NCBI RefSeq assembly: GCF_900167335.1
Contig: NZ_FUXI01000002.1
Location: 38,242-102,241, forward strand
Source: Pilibacter termitis
Lineage (GTDB): Bacteria > Bacillota > Bacilli > Lactobacillales > Streptococcaceae
Reading direction: 5' to 3'
Length of the DNA: 64,000 bases
Under the pieces are notes generated by a model, which saw nothing but the letters and a program-made list of their open reading frames with translations, had not been told where the DNA came from and searched no databases. Each line of letters starts with the position of its first letter. Positions within the stretch are counted from its first letter, which is position 1. A program made the position numbers and the translations under genes. Shown one piece after another: positions 38,159 through 48,581 of the stretch.

Positions 38159-40372
38159 ATGAGTATATTAAAAATAATACAACGTTGGAGTAATAAGAAA
38201 AACCTAGGTGTAAAAGGGAATCGTAAGAGAGTCGGGATTCTCTTTTTTACCCTATCTTTCTTTATCTTAGCAATCCTTATTTCTCGTTTTGTATGGATTG
38301 TAGAAGGTGGGAAAATTCAAGGTGTAGACCTTGGCAAGCAAACGGCTGCATTGTATAAAGGAACAAACGTTGTCAAAGCTAAACGTGGAAATATTTATGA
38401 CCGCTATGGTCAACCGATTGCACAAGATGCCATGAGTTATTCGGTCTATGCGATTTTAAAGACGACGTATATAGGGGCAAACGAGGAAAAATTGTATGCC
38501 CAAGCCAAAAATTTTGACAGTATAGCAGATATTTTACATGACAAATTAGGCATGGACAAAACAATGGCACTTTCTCGTTTGCGTGTGAATGCAGGAAAAA
38601 GTCAAGACGAAGAACAATTTCAAGTGGAATTTGGTTCTTCAGGTCAAAATATTTCCCTTTCTACAAAAGAAGAAATTGAAAAAGAAATGGAAAAAAGAAA
38701 GCTGAAAGGCTTGTATTTTACTGAGCAACAATCTCGTATTTACCCAAATGGTGACTTCGCATCGAATTTTATCGGAGTGGCAAGTCAAAATGACGAAGGG
38801 CAAATCGTGGGAAAATACGGTTTGGAGGCGGCGTTTAATGACGTTTTACAAGGGGAAAATGGGACGGTCACCTATAAAAGAGACATTGCGGGCAATCCAA
38901 TGCCCGGAACAGTAGCGAATAAAGTACAAGCAAAAGACGGGCAAGATATTTATACTACGCTTGACTCTAGGCTTCAAACGTATTTAGAGACTTTAATGGA
39001 ACAAGTCAATAAAGAATACAAACCAGAGAATTTGACTGCTATTTTAATGGAGGCGAAAACGGGTGAGATTTTGGCAATGAGCCAACGACCAAGCCTTAGC
39101 CCAGAGGCAAAAGAAATTCCAAAAGATGCTGTTTGGCGAAATATGTTGGTAGAAGATTCGTTTGAACCGGGGTCTACGATGAAAATTTTCACCACCGCAG
39201 CAAGTGTAAATACAGGACAATTCAAAGCGAATGACACGTTTACAGCAGGTGAGATAAAAGTTTATGATCGAACGATTCGTGATCATGACTGGGGAAAAAA
39301 TGGTCCGCACCCGCTCACGTACCGTCAAGCACTAGCGTGGAGTAGTAACGTTGGAATGGTGCATTTAGAGCAACGTTTGGGCAGTTTATGGCCTGCGTAT
39401 CAAAGACGATTTTTATTTGGTTCCAATACGGATTCTGGCTTAAATATGGAAGTTTCAGGGTTATTGCCAGATGTTAACAGTCCTGTTGACCTTGCGATGA
39501 GTTCGTTTGGTCAAGGGATTAACGTGACGAATTTTCAAATGATGCGAGCATTTTCTTCGATTGCCAACAATGGCACAATGCTTCAGCCACATTATATTTC
39601 AAAAGTGGTGAATATAGACAAAAAAACGCAACAAATTGTAGAGCCAGAAATTTTAGGGCAACCTGTTACAAGCGAGACTGCTCATACTGTGTTGGAGTAT
39701 ATGGTAGACGTGGTCGAAGATCCGCAGTGGGGGTCTGCTCATTGGAAAGAAGGACCGATCTACAACGTGCCAAATGTTACGCTTTCGGCAAAAACAGGAA
39801 CGGCACAAATTGGGGATGAGAAAAATGGTGGATATTTTGAAAGTAAATATATTAACTCCGTTGTTCTCATGGCACCAACGAATGAGCCAAAATATGTTTT
39901 ATATGTGACCATGCGAATGGACGGTACAATGCCACCAGATGCAATTTCCAAACTTGCCAATCCAATGCTCAAACGTGCGTTGGAAAGTGAGGAAATGCCT
40001 GTTGACAATTCAAAAGGGAATATTGAAGACGTAGTGGTTCAAAAATACACAGGAAAAACAGCCAACCAAGCTGAAACACTTGCACGCAAACAATTGTTGC
40101 AACCAATCAGCCTTGGCGACGGAACGAATATTATTGCCCAATCGACCAATGCGGGAGCGAAACTTTTGCCAAATGCGAAGATTTTCTTTAAAACAGACGG
40201 TGATATGCTCATGCCAGACGTTACAGGCTGGAGTCGAGAGGACTTAGAGAAATTTGAGAAAATGGTCAATGTGAAATTGACGATTACTGGAGAAGGACGT
40301 GCTTATGGACAAAGCGTTGTCTCTGGTGAGAAAATCAAAGTGAGTCAAACAATTGAGATACAGTTAGGATAA
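38159..40372 (+). CDS. Penicillin-binding protein 2X-type transpeptidase with PASTA domains
   Basis: 737-aa class B PBP acting in septal peptidoglycan synthesis. Domains: membrane anchor (about 25-45), dimerisation domain beginning RGNIYDRYGQPIAQD, transpeptidase with active Ser in GSTMKIF, SSN in AWSSNVGM and KTG in LSAKTGTAQ, and two C-terminal PASTA-like repeats (about 620-675 and 680-737). Starts two bases after ftsL. Equivalent to pbpX/pbpC of streptococci and enterococci. Confidence 0.94.
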   Translation: MSILKIIQRWSNKKNLGVKGNRKRVGILFFTLSFFILAILISRFVWIVEGGKIQGVDLGKQTAALYKGTNVVKAKRGNIYDRYGQPIAQDAMSYSVYAILKTTYIGANEEKLYAQAKNFDSIADILHDKLGMDKTMALSRLRVNAGKSQDEEQFQVEFGSSGQNISLSTKEEIEKEMEKRKLKGLYFTEQQSRIYPNGDFASNFIGVASQNDEGQIVGKYGLEAAFNDVLQGENGTVTYKRDIAGNPMPGTVANKVQAKDGQDIYTTLDSRLQTYLETLMEQVNKEYKPENLTAILMEAKTGEILAMSQRPSLSPEAKEIPKDAVWRNMLVEDSFEPGSTMKIFTTAASVNTGQFKANDTFTAGEIKVYDRTIRDHDWGKNGPHPLTYRQALAWSSNVGMVHLEQRLGSLWPAYQRRFLFGSNTDSGLNMEVSGLLPDVNSPVDLAMSSFGQGINVTNFQMMRAFSSIANNGTMLQPHYISKVVNIDKKTQQIVEPEILGQPVTSETAHTVLEYMVDVVEDPQWGSAHWKEGPIYNVPNVTLSAKTGTAQIGDEKNGGYFESKYINSVVLMAPTNEPKYVLYVTMRMDGTMPPDAISKLANPMLKRALESEEMPVDNSKGNIEDVVVQKYTGKTANQAETLARKQLLQPISLGDGTNIIAQSTNAGAKLLPNAKIFFKTDGDMLMPDVTGWSREDLEKFEKMVNVKLTITGEGRAYGQSVVSGEKIKVSQTIEIQLG

Positions 40373-40414
40373 AAATGTGGCTTGCTCAAAAACGTAGCAG
40401 AGAGGAAATGGAAA

Positions 40415-41404
40415 ATGGTAGCTTTACGATGTATTTTACCGTTTGTCATCTCAATGGTGATAGTGGTAATGGTTTTACCATTGTTTATCCGATATATGCA
40501 AAGCAAGCAGTACGGTCAGACAATGTTAGAGGAATTAGAGGAGGCACACAAGGAAAAGCAAGGAACTCCTACAATGGGAGGAACAATTTTTCTTTTGGCG
40601 ATTGCTCTTTCGACAATTGTTACAGCTTTTGTATGTGATGTTGTCAATATGCGTGTGATAATTTTGCTCTTTGTGCTTTTGCTTTACGGAGTGCTAGGAT
40701 TTTTAGACGATTTCCTTAAAATTTTCAAAGGGCAAAATGAAGGGTTAACGCCAAAGCAAAAATTGCTCGGTCAAGTTTTAGGAGGAATTATTTTTTACCT
40801 CGTTTATTACAATGAAGGATTGCCAAGTACGCTGAATATCTTTGGCGTAGCAGAGCTTCCGATTGGATTTTTTTACGGAATTTTTATCGTGATTTGGCTT
40901 GTCGGCTTTTCTAATGCGGTCAATTTAACAGACGGTCTGGACGGCTTGGTGTCAATTAGTGGCACGATTAGCTTTCTTGCCTATGCAATCATCGCCGCAC
41001 ATCAAAAGCAGTTTGACGTGATGATTGTCTGTATTGCAGTAATGGGCGGATTGCTAGGATTTTTCCGTTACAATCACAAACCAGCAAAAATTTTCATGGG
41101 AGATGTCGGCTCTCTTGCTCTTGGTGGACTTCTAGCTGCCGTTTCAAGCCTTTTACATCAAGAATGGACGTTATTACTCATTGGTCTAGTGTACGTCCTT
41201 GAAACGCTCTCGGTTATGATTCAAGTAACGAGTTTTAAAACAAGAGGAAAACGAGTATTCCGCATGACCCCAATTCACCACCATTTTGAACTCGGAGGAC
41301 TGACTGGTCACGGAGAAAAATGGAGCGAATGGAAAGTAGACATTGTCTTTTGGCTTTTCGGTGGTATCGCAAGTTTGGTAGCTTTGGCGATAGTGTTGGC
41401 TTAG
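40415..41404 (+). CDS. mraY: Phospho-N-acetylmuramoyl-pentapeptide transferase
   Basis: 329 aa from the ATG at 40415 with AGAGGA upstream; the upstream in-frame TTG (40382) lacks a site. About ten membrane segments. Family motifs: GTPTMGGTIF, FLDDFLK, NLTDGLDGL and the late HHHFEL. Makes lipid I. Ends the cluster: a terminator and the pyr genes follow in place of murD-murG-divIB-ftsA-ftsZ. Confidence 0.95.
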   Translation: MVALRCILPFVISMVIVVMVLPLFIRYMQSKQYGQTMLEELEEAHKEKQGTPTMGGTIFLLAIALSTIVTAFVCDVVNMRVIILLFVLLLYGVLGFLDDFLKIFKGQNEGLTPKQKLLGQVLGGIIFYLVYYNEGLPSTLNIFGVAELPIGFFYGIFIVIWLVGFSNAVNLTDGLDGLVSISGTISFLAYAIIAAHQKQFDVMIVCIAVMGGLLGFFRYNHKPAKIFMGDVGSLALGGLLAAVSSLLHQEWTLLLIGLVYVLETLSVMIQVTSFKTRGKRVFRMTPIHHHFELGGLTGHGEKWSEWKVDIVFWLFGGIASLVALAIVLA

Positions 41405-41414
41405 AGGTACTTTT

Positions 41415-41447
41415 AAGAAACTTATCTTTTTGGGTAGGTTTCTTTTT
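41415..41447 (+). terminator. Terminator after mraY
   Basis: AAGAAAC (41415-41421) pairs with GTTTCTT (41438-41444), followed by TTT. Confidence 0.75.
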
Positions 41448-41477
41448 GATAGAATAAAATTTTTTTCTACATTTCTA

Positions 41478-41506
41478 TTGCAATTCCACCAAAGAAAGCA
41501 TATACT
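41478..41506 (+). promoter_or_regulatory. Promoter of the pyr operon
   Basis: TTGCAA (41478-41483), 17-bp spacer, TATACT (41501-41506). Confidence 0.7.
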
Positions 41507-41529
41507 ATACTCAACAAGTAAATATCCCT

Positions 41530-42198
<669 letters not shown>

Positions 42199-42217
42199 AA
42201 ACAATTCGGAGGAAATC

Positions 42218-43543
42218 ATGGAAAACTTTAGAAATAACGAGGCAATTTTAGATATTCACGACAAACCGTCACCTTTGGCATGGTTTGGACTTAGTTTACA
42301 ACATTTATTTGCAATGTTCGGGGCAACGGTTTTAGTACCGATTTTGGTCGGTATTGACCCGGGAATTGCTTTGATGAGTAGCGGACTTGGGACACTTGCA
42401 CATTTGACTGTTACCAAATATAAACTTCCAGCTTATATGGGGTCAAGTTTTGCTTATATTGGTGCTATGCAGTCATTGATGAATACACTTGGCGAAAAAG
42501 AAGGTTTGCACGCCATTCAGCAAGGAGCGGTGACAGGTGGTTTGGTGTACTTAATTGTTGCACTTGTTGTCAAAAGTGTTGGGTCCGCTTGGATTGACAA
42601 AGTGTTGCCACCTATTGTGGTAGGTCCAATCGTTATGGTTATCGGACTTTCGCTTGCTGGCACAGCGGTGAGTGATTCTATGTATCAAATGGTGGACGGA
42701 AAACAAGTTTACAGCCTAACGTTTTTGACGATTGCCATGATTACAGTATTATCGGTCATTTTCTTCAATATGTTTACAAAAGGATTTATCTCACTCATTC
42801 CAATTTTACTCGGAATCATTATTGGTTATGTGAGTGCAGTAGTGCTAGGGAGTGTAACAGGAGTTGAGATTGTACCATTTCAAACAATGGTCGTTGACGC
42901 ACCACTTTTTCAAGCACCAAATATCGAAATTCCCTTTGTCAATTATGACTTTAAGCTCTATCCAGCAGCAATTTTGACAATGGCACCTATCGCATTTGTG
43001 ACAATGACTGAGCATTTCGGTCATGTAATGGTGTTAAATGAATTGACGAAACGTGATTTCTTTAAAGACCCGGGGCTTGATAGAACGCTAACGGGTGACG
43101 GTTTGGCACAAGTTATCGCAGGGTTTGTCGGAGGTCCTCCTGTGACAAGTTACGGTGAAAATATTGGTGTTATGGCGATTACAAGAGTACATTCAGTCTT
43201 TGTTATCGCAGGAGCAGCAGGATTTGCAGTCGTGTTAAGTTTTGTTGGGAAAGTAAGTGGACTTATCCGCTCTATTCCTACCCCAGTCATTGGTGGCGTG
43301 AGCTTTGTACTTTTCGGAGTCATTGCGGCAGCAGGATTGAAAATTATCGTCCAAAACAAAATTGATTTTGATAAAAAACGTAATCTGTTAATTGCAAGTG
43401 TGATTTTAGTAGTCGGAATTGGAAACCTAATTCTCCAATTCGGCCCAACAGAAAATCCATTTCAAGTAACAGGAGTAGCATTCGCAACAGTCCTAGGAAT
43501 CATACTAAACGCAATCCTACCAGAAAAAGCCCGAAACGAGTGA
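42218..43543 (+). CDS. pyrP: Uracil permease (UraA/PyrP family)
   Basis: 441 aa from ATG 42218 with GGAGG upstream. Nucleobase-cation symporter with about 14 membrane spans: SLQHLFAMFGATVLVPILVG, family-typical GLGTLAHL, and MTEHFGHVMVL with the conserved Glu, then NIGVMAITRVHS. Position after pyrR supports uracil as substrate. Confidence 0.94.
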   Translation: MENFRNNEAILDIHDKPSPLAWFGLSLQHLFAMFGATVLVPILVGIDPGIALMSSGLGTLAHLTVTKYKLPAYMGSSFAYIGAMQSLMNTLGEKEGLHAIQQGAVTGGLVYLIVALVVKSVGSAWIDKVLPPIVVGPIVMVIGLSLAGTAVSDSMYQMVDGKQVYSLTFLTIAMITVLSVIFFNMFTKGFISLIPILLGIIIGYVSAVVLGSVTGVEIVPFQTMVVDAPLFQAPNIEIPFVNYDFKLYPAAILTMAPIAFVTMTEHFGHVMVLNELTKRDFFKDPGLDRTLTGDGLAQVIAGFVGGPPVTSYGENIGVMAITRVHSVFVIAGAAGFAVVLSFVGKVSGLIRSIPTPVIGGVSFVLFGVIAAAGLKIIVQNKIDFDKKRNLLIASVILVVGIGNLILQFGPTENPFQVTGVAFATVLGIILNAILPEKARNE

Positions 43544-43557
43544 ACCAGAAAAGCTAC

Positions 43558-44036
43558 GAGGGGCGTTCAGGAGGTTGCAACAGTGAGCCACAACGTTTAT
43601 TTACTCGAAACGAAGTTTCGAGCGTTGTTGCGAACAGTTGCCAACCTCCTGCCCCTCACAGCTAGACACAGAAAAGCTACGAGGGGCGTTTTGAAGTCTG
43701 TGGCAGTGAGCCGTGCCGTTTACTTGCTACTACACTTCGTTTCGCATACAGTCTTTCTAAGAATCAAAGATTCTTGAAAGACTAGCATTGAAACGTAAGT
43801 TTCGAGCGACATTGAGAGCAGTTGCCAGACTTCAGCCCCTCACAGCTAGACACAGAAAAGCTACGAGGGGCGTTCAGGGTTTTGTCGCAGTGAGCCATGC
43901 CATTTACTTGCTACTACACTTCGTTTCGCATACAGTCTTTCTAAAAATCAAAGATTCTTGAAAGACTAGCATTGAAACGTAAGTTTCAAGTGGCATTGCG
44001 AACAACGACCAAAATTCAGCACTACGTAGCCAGACA
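43558..44036 (+). repeat. Family-1 palindromic repeat, tandem array of three copies
   Basis: 43558-43668 (short; arms AGGAGGTTG/CAACCTCCT, inner CACAACG/CGTTGTTG), 43681-43852 (long), 43865-44036 (long, right end degenerate). It fills the pyrP-pyrB gap together with the PyrR site. Left arms use TACGAGGGGC, each joined by CACAGAAAAGC. Confidence 0.88.
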
Positions 44037-44160
44037 CAGAAAAAAACGAAAAAACAATCAACTTTTAGAAGTACCTTAAACACAATTTTTAAGCGGTACC
44101 TATAACAGTATCACAACTTTCCATTAGGTTTCAAAGCCAGACGGCTTTAACATATTAAAT

Positions 44161-44176
44161 GAGTCCAGAGAGACTC
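44161..44176 (+). promoter_or_regulatory. Second PyrR-binding stem-loop, upstream of pyrB
   Basis: GAGTCCAGAGAGACTC: stem GAGTC/GACTC with loop CAGAGA, the PyrR hexaloop. It lies 23 bases before the pyrB start with no terminator between, so control may act on an upstream structure (AAAGCC/GGCTTT at 44134-44149) or on translation. Confidence 0.8.
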
Positions 44177-44199
44177 GAATAAGAAAGCAGGAAAAAAAC

Positions 44200-45135
44200 A
44201 TGATTAAAGAGAACGTTGTAACGTTGCAGCATTTTGTAAGCGTGGAGGAATTGACAAACGAAGAAGTGTTAGCCCTCCTTGCTCGTGGAGAAGAATTTAA
44301 AGCGGGAGCGAAGTTTGAAGGACTTGAGAAACAAACATTTGCTTGTAATTTATTCTTTGAAAACAGCACGAGAACGCATAATTCTTTCCACATTGCAGAA
44401 TGTAAACTAGGTCTTGATGTCATGGAGTTTGATGTTTCTACATCAGCAGTTTCAAAAGGAGAAACACTTTACGATACCATTCTAACGCTCGGTGCTTTAG
44501 GAGTAGAAGTTTGTGTTATTCGTCACAATCAAGAGCATTACTACGAAGAGCTAATTAAAAGTCCTAACATTGATTGTGCCATTGTCAACGGAGGCGACGG
44601 TAGTGGTCAACATCCTTCACAATGTGCATTAGATTTAATGACCATTCAAGAAGAATTTGGGACATTTGAGGGCTTGAAAGTAGCGATTGTAGGCGATTTG
44701 TTCCACTCACGTGTGGCAAGGAGCAATATGCAAATGCTCAAACGTTTAGGAGCAGAACTTTACTTTGCCGCACCAGAAGTCTGGTATCCAAGCGAAGAGT
44801 TCGACCAGTATGGCACCTATTTGCCAATTGACGAAATCGTAGACAAGGTAGATGTGATGATGATGTTGCGTGTGCAACATGAACGTCATGACGGAACAGT
44901 TTTCTTATCAAAAGAAGATTACCACCGAAAATATGGTTTGACGGTAGAACGTGCTAAACGTATGAAACCAACGGCAATTATCATGCACCCTGCTCCTGTC
45001 AATCGTGACGCAGAGTTGGCAGATGAATTGGTCGAAAGTGAACAATCAAGAATTGTTACACAAATGACAAACGGTGTCTACGTGCGAATGGCAATTCTCG
45101 AAGCGGTGTTAAGAGGTCGCAATTGCTTAAAATAA
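44200..45135 (+). CDS. pyrB: Aspartate carbamoyltransferase catalytic subunit
   Basis: 311 aa. Carbamoyl-phosphate site [33 protein letters not shown] and the aspartate-loop region [16 protein letters not shown]. Second committed step of pyrimidine synthesis. Weak AGGAA site after the PyrR loop. Confidence 0.97.
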   Translation: MIKENVVTLQHFVSVEELTNEEVLALLARGEEFKAGAKFEGLEKQTFACNLFFENSTRTHNSFHIAECKLGLDVMEFDVSTSAVSKGETLYDTILTLGALGVEVCVIRHNQEHYYEELIKSPNIDCAIVNGGDGSGQHPSQCALDLMTIQEEFGTFEGLKVAIVGDLFHSRVARSNMQMLKRLGAELYFAAPEVWYPSEEFDQYGTYLPIDEIVDKVDVMMMLRVQHERHDGTVFLSKEDYHRKYGLTVERAKRMKPTAIIMHPAPVNRDAELADELVESEQSRIVTQMTNGVYVRMAILEAVLRGRNCLK

Positions 45136-45169
45136 GCAAAACACAGTAGGCAGTAAAAAGAAAAGCAAA

Positions 45170-45895
45170 GAGGGGCGTTCAGGAGGTTGCAACAGTGAGC
45201 CACAACGTTTATTTACTCGAAACGTTAGTTTCGAGCGTTGTTGTGAACAGTTGCCAACCTCCTGCCCCTCACAGCTAGACACAGAAAAGCAAAGAGGGGC
45301 GTTCAGAAGTCTGTCGCAGTGAGCCATGCCATTTACTTGCTACTACACTTCGTTTCGCATACAGTCTTTCTAAAAATCAAAGATTCTTGAAAGACTAGCA
45401 TTGAAACGTAAGTTTCAAGTGGCATTGTGAACAGCGACCAAAACCCTGCCCCTCACAGCTAGACAAAGAAAAGCAAAGCGGGGCGATCTGAAGTCTGCAA
45501 CAGCGAACCATGTCGTTTATTCACTGCTACACTTCGTTTCGCATACAGTCTTTCTAAGAATCAAAGATTCTTGAAAGACTAGCATCGAAACGAAGTTTCG
45601 AGCGACATTGAGAGCAGTTGCCAGACTTCAGCACTTCGTAGCTAGACACAGAAAAGCAAAGAGGGGCGTTCAGGAGTTTGTCGTAGTGAGCCATGCCATT
45701 TACTTGCCTGAAGCAGAGCTTCAGGTGGCATTGCGAACAGCGACCAAAACCCTGCCCCTCACAGCTAGACACAGAAAAGCTGAGAAGTGCGTTTTGAAGT
45801 CTGTGGTAGTGAGTCGTGCCGTTTACTTGCTCGAAACGTAAGTTTCGAGCGGCACTGCGAACAGCCACCAGACTTCAGCACTTCGTAGCTAGACA
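45170..45895 (+). repeat. Family-1 palindromic repeat, tandem array of five copies
   Basis: 45170-45281 (short), 45294-45465 (long), 45478-45648 (long), 45661-45771 (short, tip CTGAAGC/GCTTCAG), 45784-45895 (short). The last has its outer arm changed on both sides, GAAGTGC with GCACTTC, in place of GAGGGGC with GCCCCTC. It fills the pyrB-pyrC gap within one operon. Short frames inside are products of the repeat. Confidence 0.9.
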
Positions 45896-45937
45896 AAAAA
45901 AGGGGATTCCCCCGCGTTTAGATGAGAGGGAAAGCAA

Positions 45938-47230
45938 ATGAAATTTATTATCACAAATGGAAAAATTGTCGAAAAAGGAAATACGTTAAAGCAAGTGGAT
46001 ATTTTGGTGACAGACGGAAAAATTCAAGCGATTGGTAAAAATTTACTTGCTGAGGTTTCAGATGTAGAAAAAGTATATGACGTAAAAGGTGCGTTAATTA
46101 CACCGGGATTAGTAGATTTACACGTACATTTTCGCCAGCCCGGGTTTGAATACAAAGAAACCATTCAAACGGGAAGTCTCGCTGCTGCTCATGGAGGTTA
46201 TACAACGGTTTGTGCTATGCCGAACCTCAACCCAACACCTGATACACCAGAGCGAGTACGTGCGATTTATGACATTATCAAGCGTGATGCAAGCGTAAAA
46301 GTGTTACAATATGCGACCATTACTGAAAATTTGCGTAGCGGTGTGCTAGTTGACTATGAAAAAATGGTAGAATCTGGAGCATTTGCTTTTTCAAATGACG
46401 GAGTAGGGGTGCAAACGGCGGGAACGATGTATTTGGCAATGAAAGAGGCTGCAAAACTCGGAAAAGCAATTGTTGCACACGTGGAAGACGAAAGCCTTAT
46501 GTTTGGTGGTGTTATGCACAAAGGAAAACGTAGCGAAGAATTAGGGATTCCGGGAATGCTTTCAGTTGTCGAAAGTTCACAAGTGGCTCGTGATGTCTTA
46601 CTTGCAGAAAGTACTGGCGTACATTATCATGTTTGTCACGTTTCTACAAAAGAAAGTGTGCGTGTGATTCGTGATGCTAAGCGTGCAGGGATTCATGTAA
46701 CGTGCGAAGTTTGTCCGCACCACTTGATTTTGGCTGACGAGGATATTCCAGAGGACAATGCAACTTGGAAAATGAACCCACCACTTCCTGCAAAAGAAGA
46801 CCAAATGGCTTTGATTGAAGGGGTGCTAGACGGGACAATTGACGTGATTGCTACCGACCACGCCCCACACGCTCAAAGTGAGAAAGTTGGCAAATTTACT
46901 GAGGGTGCGTTTGGAATTGTAGGAAGTGAGAATGCGTTTGAGTTAATGTTTACACACTTTGTGGAAACAGGAATTATTACACTCGAAAAATTAATTGACC
47001 TTATGAGCATTAAACCCGCTGAATTGTTCGATATTCCAACAGGGAAACTGAAAGTAGGCGATGTTGCGGATATTGCAGTGTTTGACATTGAAAATGAAAT
47101 TACAATTGACCCGAACACCTTCGAGTCAAAAGGAGTAAATACACCATTTGTCAATTGGAAAGTCAAAGGTGACACCTTACTTACTTTTGTAGAGGGCAAA
47201 CTTGCTTGGGGGAAAGAAGAATATAAATAA
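45938..47230 (+). CDS. pyrC: Dihydroorotase
   Basis: 430-aa metal-dependent amidohydrolase of the class I bacterial type. Zinc-binding DLHVHFRQPG (H-x-H), FSNDGVGVQTAG, CHVSTKESV, and the late Asp in ATDHAPH. AGAGGGAAAG site. Converts carbamoyl-aspartate to dihydroorotate. Confidence 0.97.
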   Translation: MKFIITNGKIVEKGNTLKQVDILVTDGKIQAIGKNLLAEVSDVEKVYDVKGALITPGLVDLHVHFRQPGFEYKETIQTGSLAAAHGGYTTVCAMPNLNPTPDTPERVRAIYDIIKRDASVKVLQYATITENLRSGVLVDYEKMVESGAFAFSNDGVGVQTAGTMYLAMKEAAKLGKAIVAHVEDESLMFGGVMHKGKRSEELGIPGMLSVVESSQVARDVLLAESTGVHYHVCHVSTKESVRVIRDAKRAGIHVTCEVCPHHLILADEDIPEDNATWKMNPPLPAKEDQMALIEGVLDGTIDVIATDHAPHAQSEKVGKFTEGAFGIVGSENAFELMFTHFVETGIITLEKLIDLMSIKPAELFDIPTGKLKVGDVADIAVFDIENEITIDPNTFESKGVNTPFVNWKVKGDTLLTFVEGKLAWGKEEYK

Positions 47231-47236
47231 CCAAGA

Positions 47237-47294
47237 ATTTTTTAGAGTCGTTTGTGCATTTCAAATGGAGATGTACAAACACTCTTGAAAAAAT
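47237..47294. other. Long intercistronic stem between pyrC and carA
   Basis: ATTTTTTAGAGTCGTTTGT can pair with ACAAACACTCTTGAAAAAAT (two mismatches). No T-run follows on the plus strand. Role unclear. Confidence 0.5.
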
Positions 47295-47314
47295 AATCTG
47301 GTATTTGTTAATAT
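47285..47314 (+). promoter_or_regulatory. Candidate internal promoter for carAB
   Basis: TTGAAA (47285-47290), 18-bp spacer, TAATAT (47309-47314), about 100 bp before carA. Confidence 0.45.
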
Positions 47315-47415
47315 AAAAAAATAAGAAATAATATTTTGAAAAATGAAATAAGAAAATGAACTTTTTCTACTATAAAATGTTTAGAATAAGAAAATATACA
47401 CGAAGGGGTGAAGAT

Positions 47416-48501
47416 ATGAAACGTTTATTGATTTTAGAAGACGGAACGATTTTTGAAGGTGTTGCATTCGGTGCAGATATTGATGTAACAGGCGAAATCG
47501 TTTTTAATACAGGTATGACAGGCTACCAAGAATCTATTACAGACCAATCGTATAACGGGCAAATTTTGACTTTCACTTATCCAATGGTGGGAAATTATGG
47601 TATCAATCGTGATGATTATGAGTCAATTACACCGACAACGAAAGGCGTGGTGGTGAAAGAACACGCAAGACGAGCAAGTAATTGGCGAAATCAGATGAGC
47701 CTAGACGAATTTCTAAAAAGAAAAGGAATCCCCGGAATTTCAGGCATCGACACACGTGCGTTGACGAAAAAAATTCGTGAAGTAGGGACAATGAAAGCAA
47801 GTCTTGTTGGCACAGGTGATAGTTTTGAACACGCGTTCGACCAACTAAAAGCGACTGTTTTGCCAACCAATCAAGTGGCACAAGTGTCCACTCAAAAGTC
47901 CTATCCTTCTCCAGCAAGTGGGAAAAATGTAGTCGTGGTAGACTTTGGTTTGAAACATTCCATTTTGCGAGAATTATCAAAGAGAAATTGTAATTTGACT
48001 GTTTTACCGTACAACACAACGGCACAGACAATTTTAGATTTACAACCAGACGGTGTCATGCTCACCAATGGACCGGGCGACCCGAAAGACGTTCCAGAGG
48101 CAATCGAGATGATTCAAGGGATTCAAGGGAAAGTGCCAATTTTTGGTATTTGTCTAGGTCATCAGCTTTTTAGTCTGGCAAATGGAGCAGACACTTTTAA
48201 AATGAAATTTGGTCATAGAGGATTCAACCATGCGGTAAGAGAAATCGCCACAGGCAGAATTGATTTCACGTCGCAAAATCACGGTTACGCAGTAGACCCA
48301 GAAAGTTGCGACCCAGAAAAATTAATTATCACACACGTTGAAGTGAACGATAACACTGTTGAGGGTGTACGGCACAGAAGTTTCCCAGCATTTTCCGTAC
48401 AATTCCACCCAGATGCAGCACCGGGACCACATGATGCCGAACATTTGTTTGATGAATTTATGGAAATGATGGAAAACGTTGAACGAAGTCGAAAAAACTA
48501 G
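47416..48501 (+). CDS. carA: Carbamoyl-phosphate synthase small (glutaminase) chain
   Basis: 361 aa from ATG 47416 (GGGGTGA upstream). N-terminal domain [15 protein letters not shown]; class I glutaminase with the Cys in [10 protein letters not shown] and the His/Glu of [13 protein letters not shown]. Supplies ammonia to CarB. In the pyr locus it corresponds to pyrAA. Confidence 0.96.
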   Translation: MKRLLILEDGTIFEGVAFGADIDVTGEIVFNTGMTGYQESITDQSYNGQILTFTYPMVGNYGINRDDYESITPTTKGVVVKEHARRASNWRNQMSLDEFLKRKGIPGISGIDTRALTKKIREVGTMKASLVGTGDSFEHAFDQLKATVLPTNQVAQVSTQKSYPSPASGKNVVVVDFGLKHSILRELSKRNCNLTVLPYNTTAQTILDLQPDGVMLTNGPGDPKDVPEAIEMIQGIQGKVPIFGICLGHQLFSLANGADTFKMKFGHRGFNHAVREIATGRIDFTSQNHGYAVDPESCDPEKLIITHVEVNDNTVEGVRHRSFPAFSVQFHPDAAPGPHDAEHLFDEFMEMMENVERSRKN

Positions 48502-48581
48502 GTTTTCAGTGAAGAAAAACAATCATACAACAAAATCGAAAATCTAATAAGTATCCAAAAGATGATTATAAGGAGAGAAGT

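Noticed and set aside
40375..40638. 87-codon frame at the start of mraY
   Set aside because: Shadow of mraY in another frame; mraY has clear family motifs.
45170..45895. CRISPR array
   Set aside because: Units are long palindromes that vary in the arms, with constant short linkers; there are no unique spacers and no cas genes.
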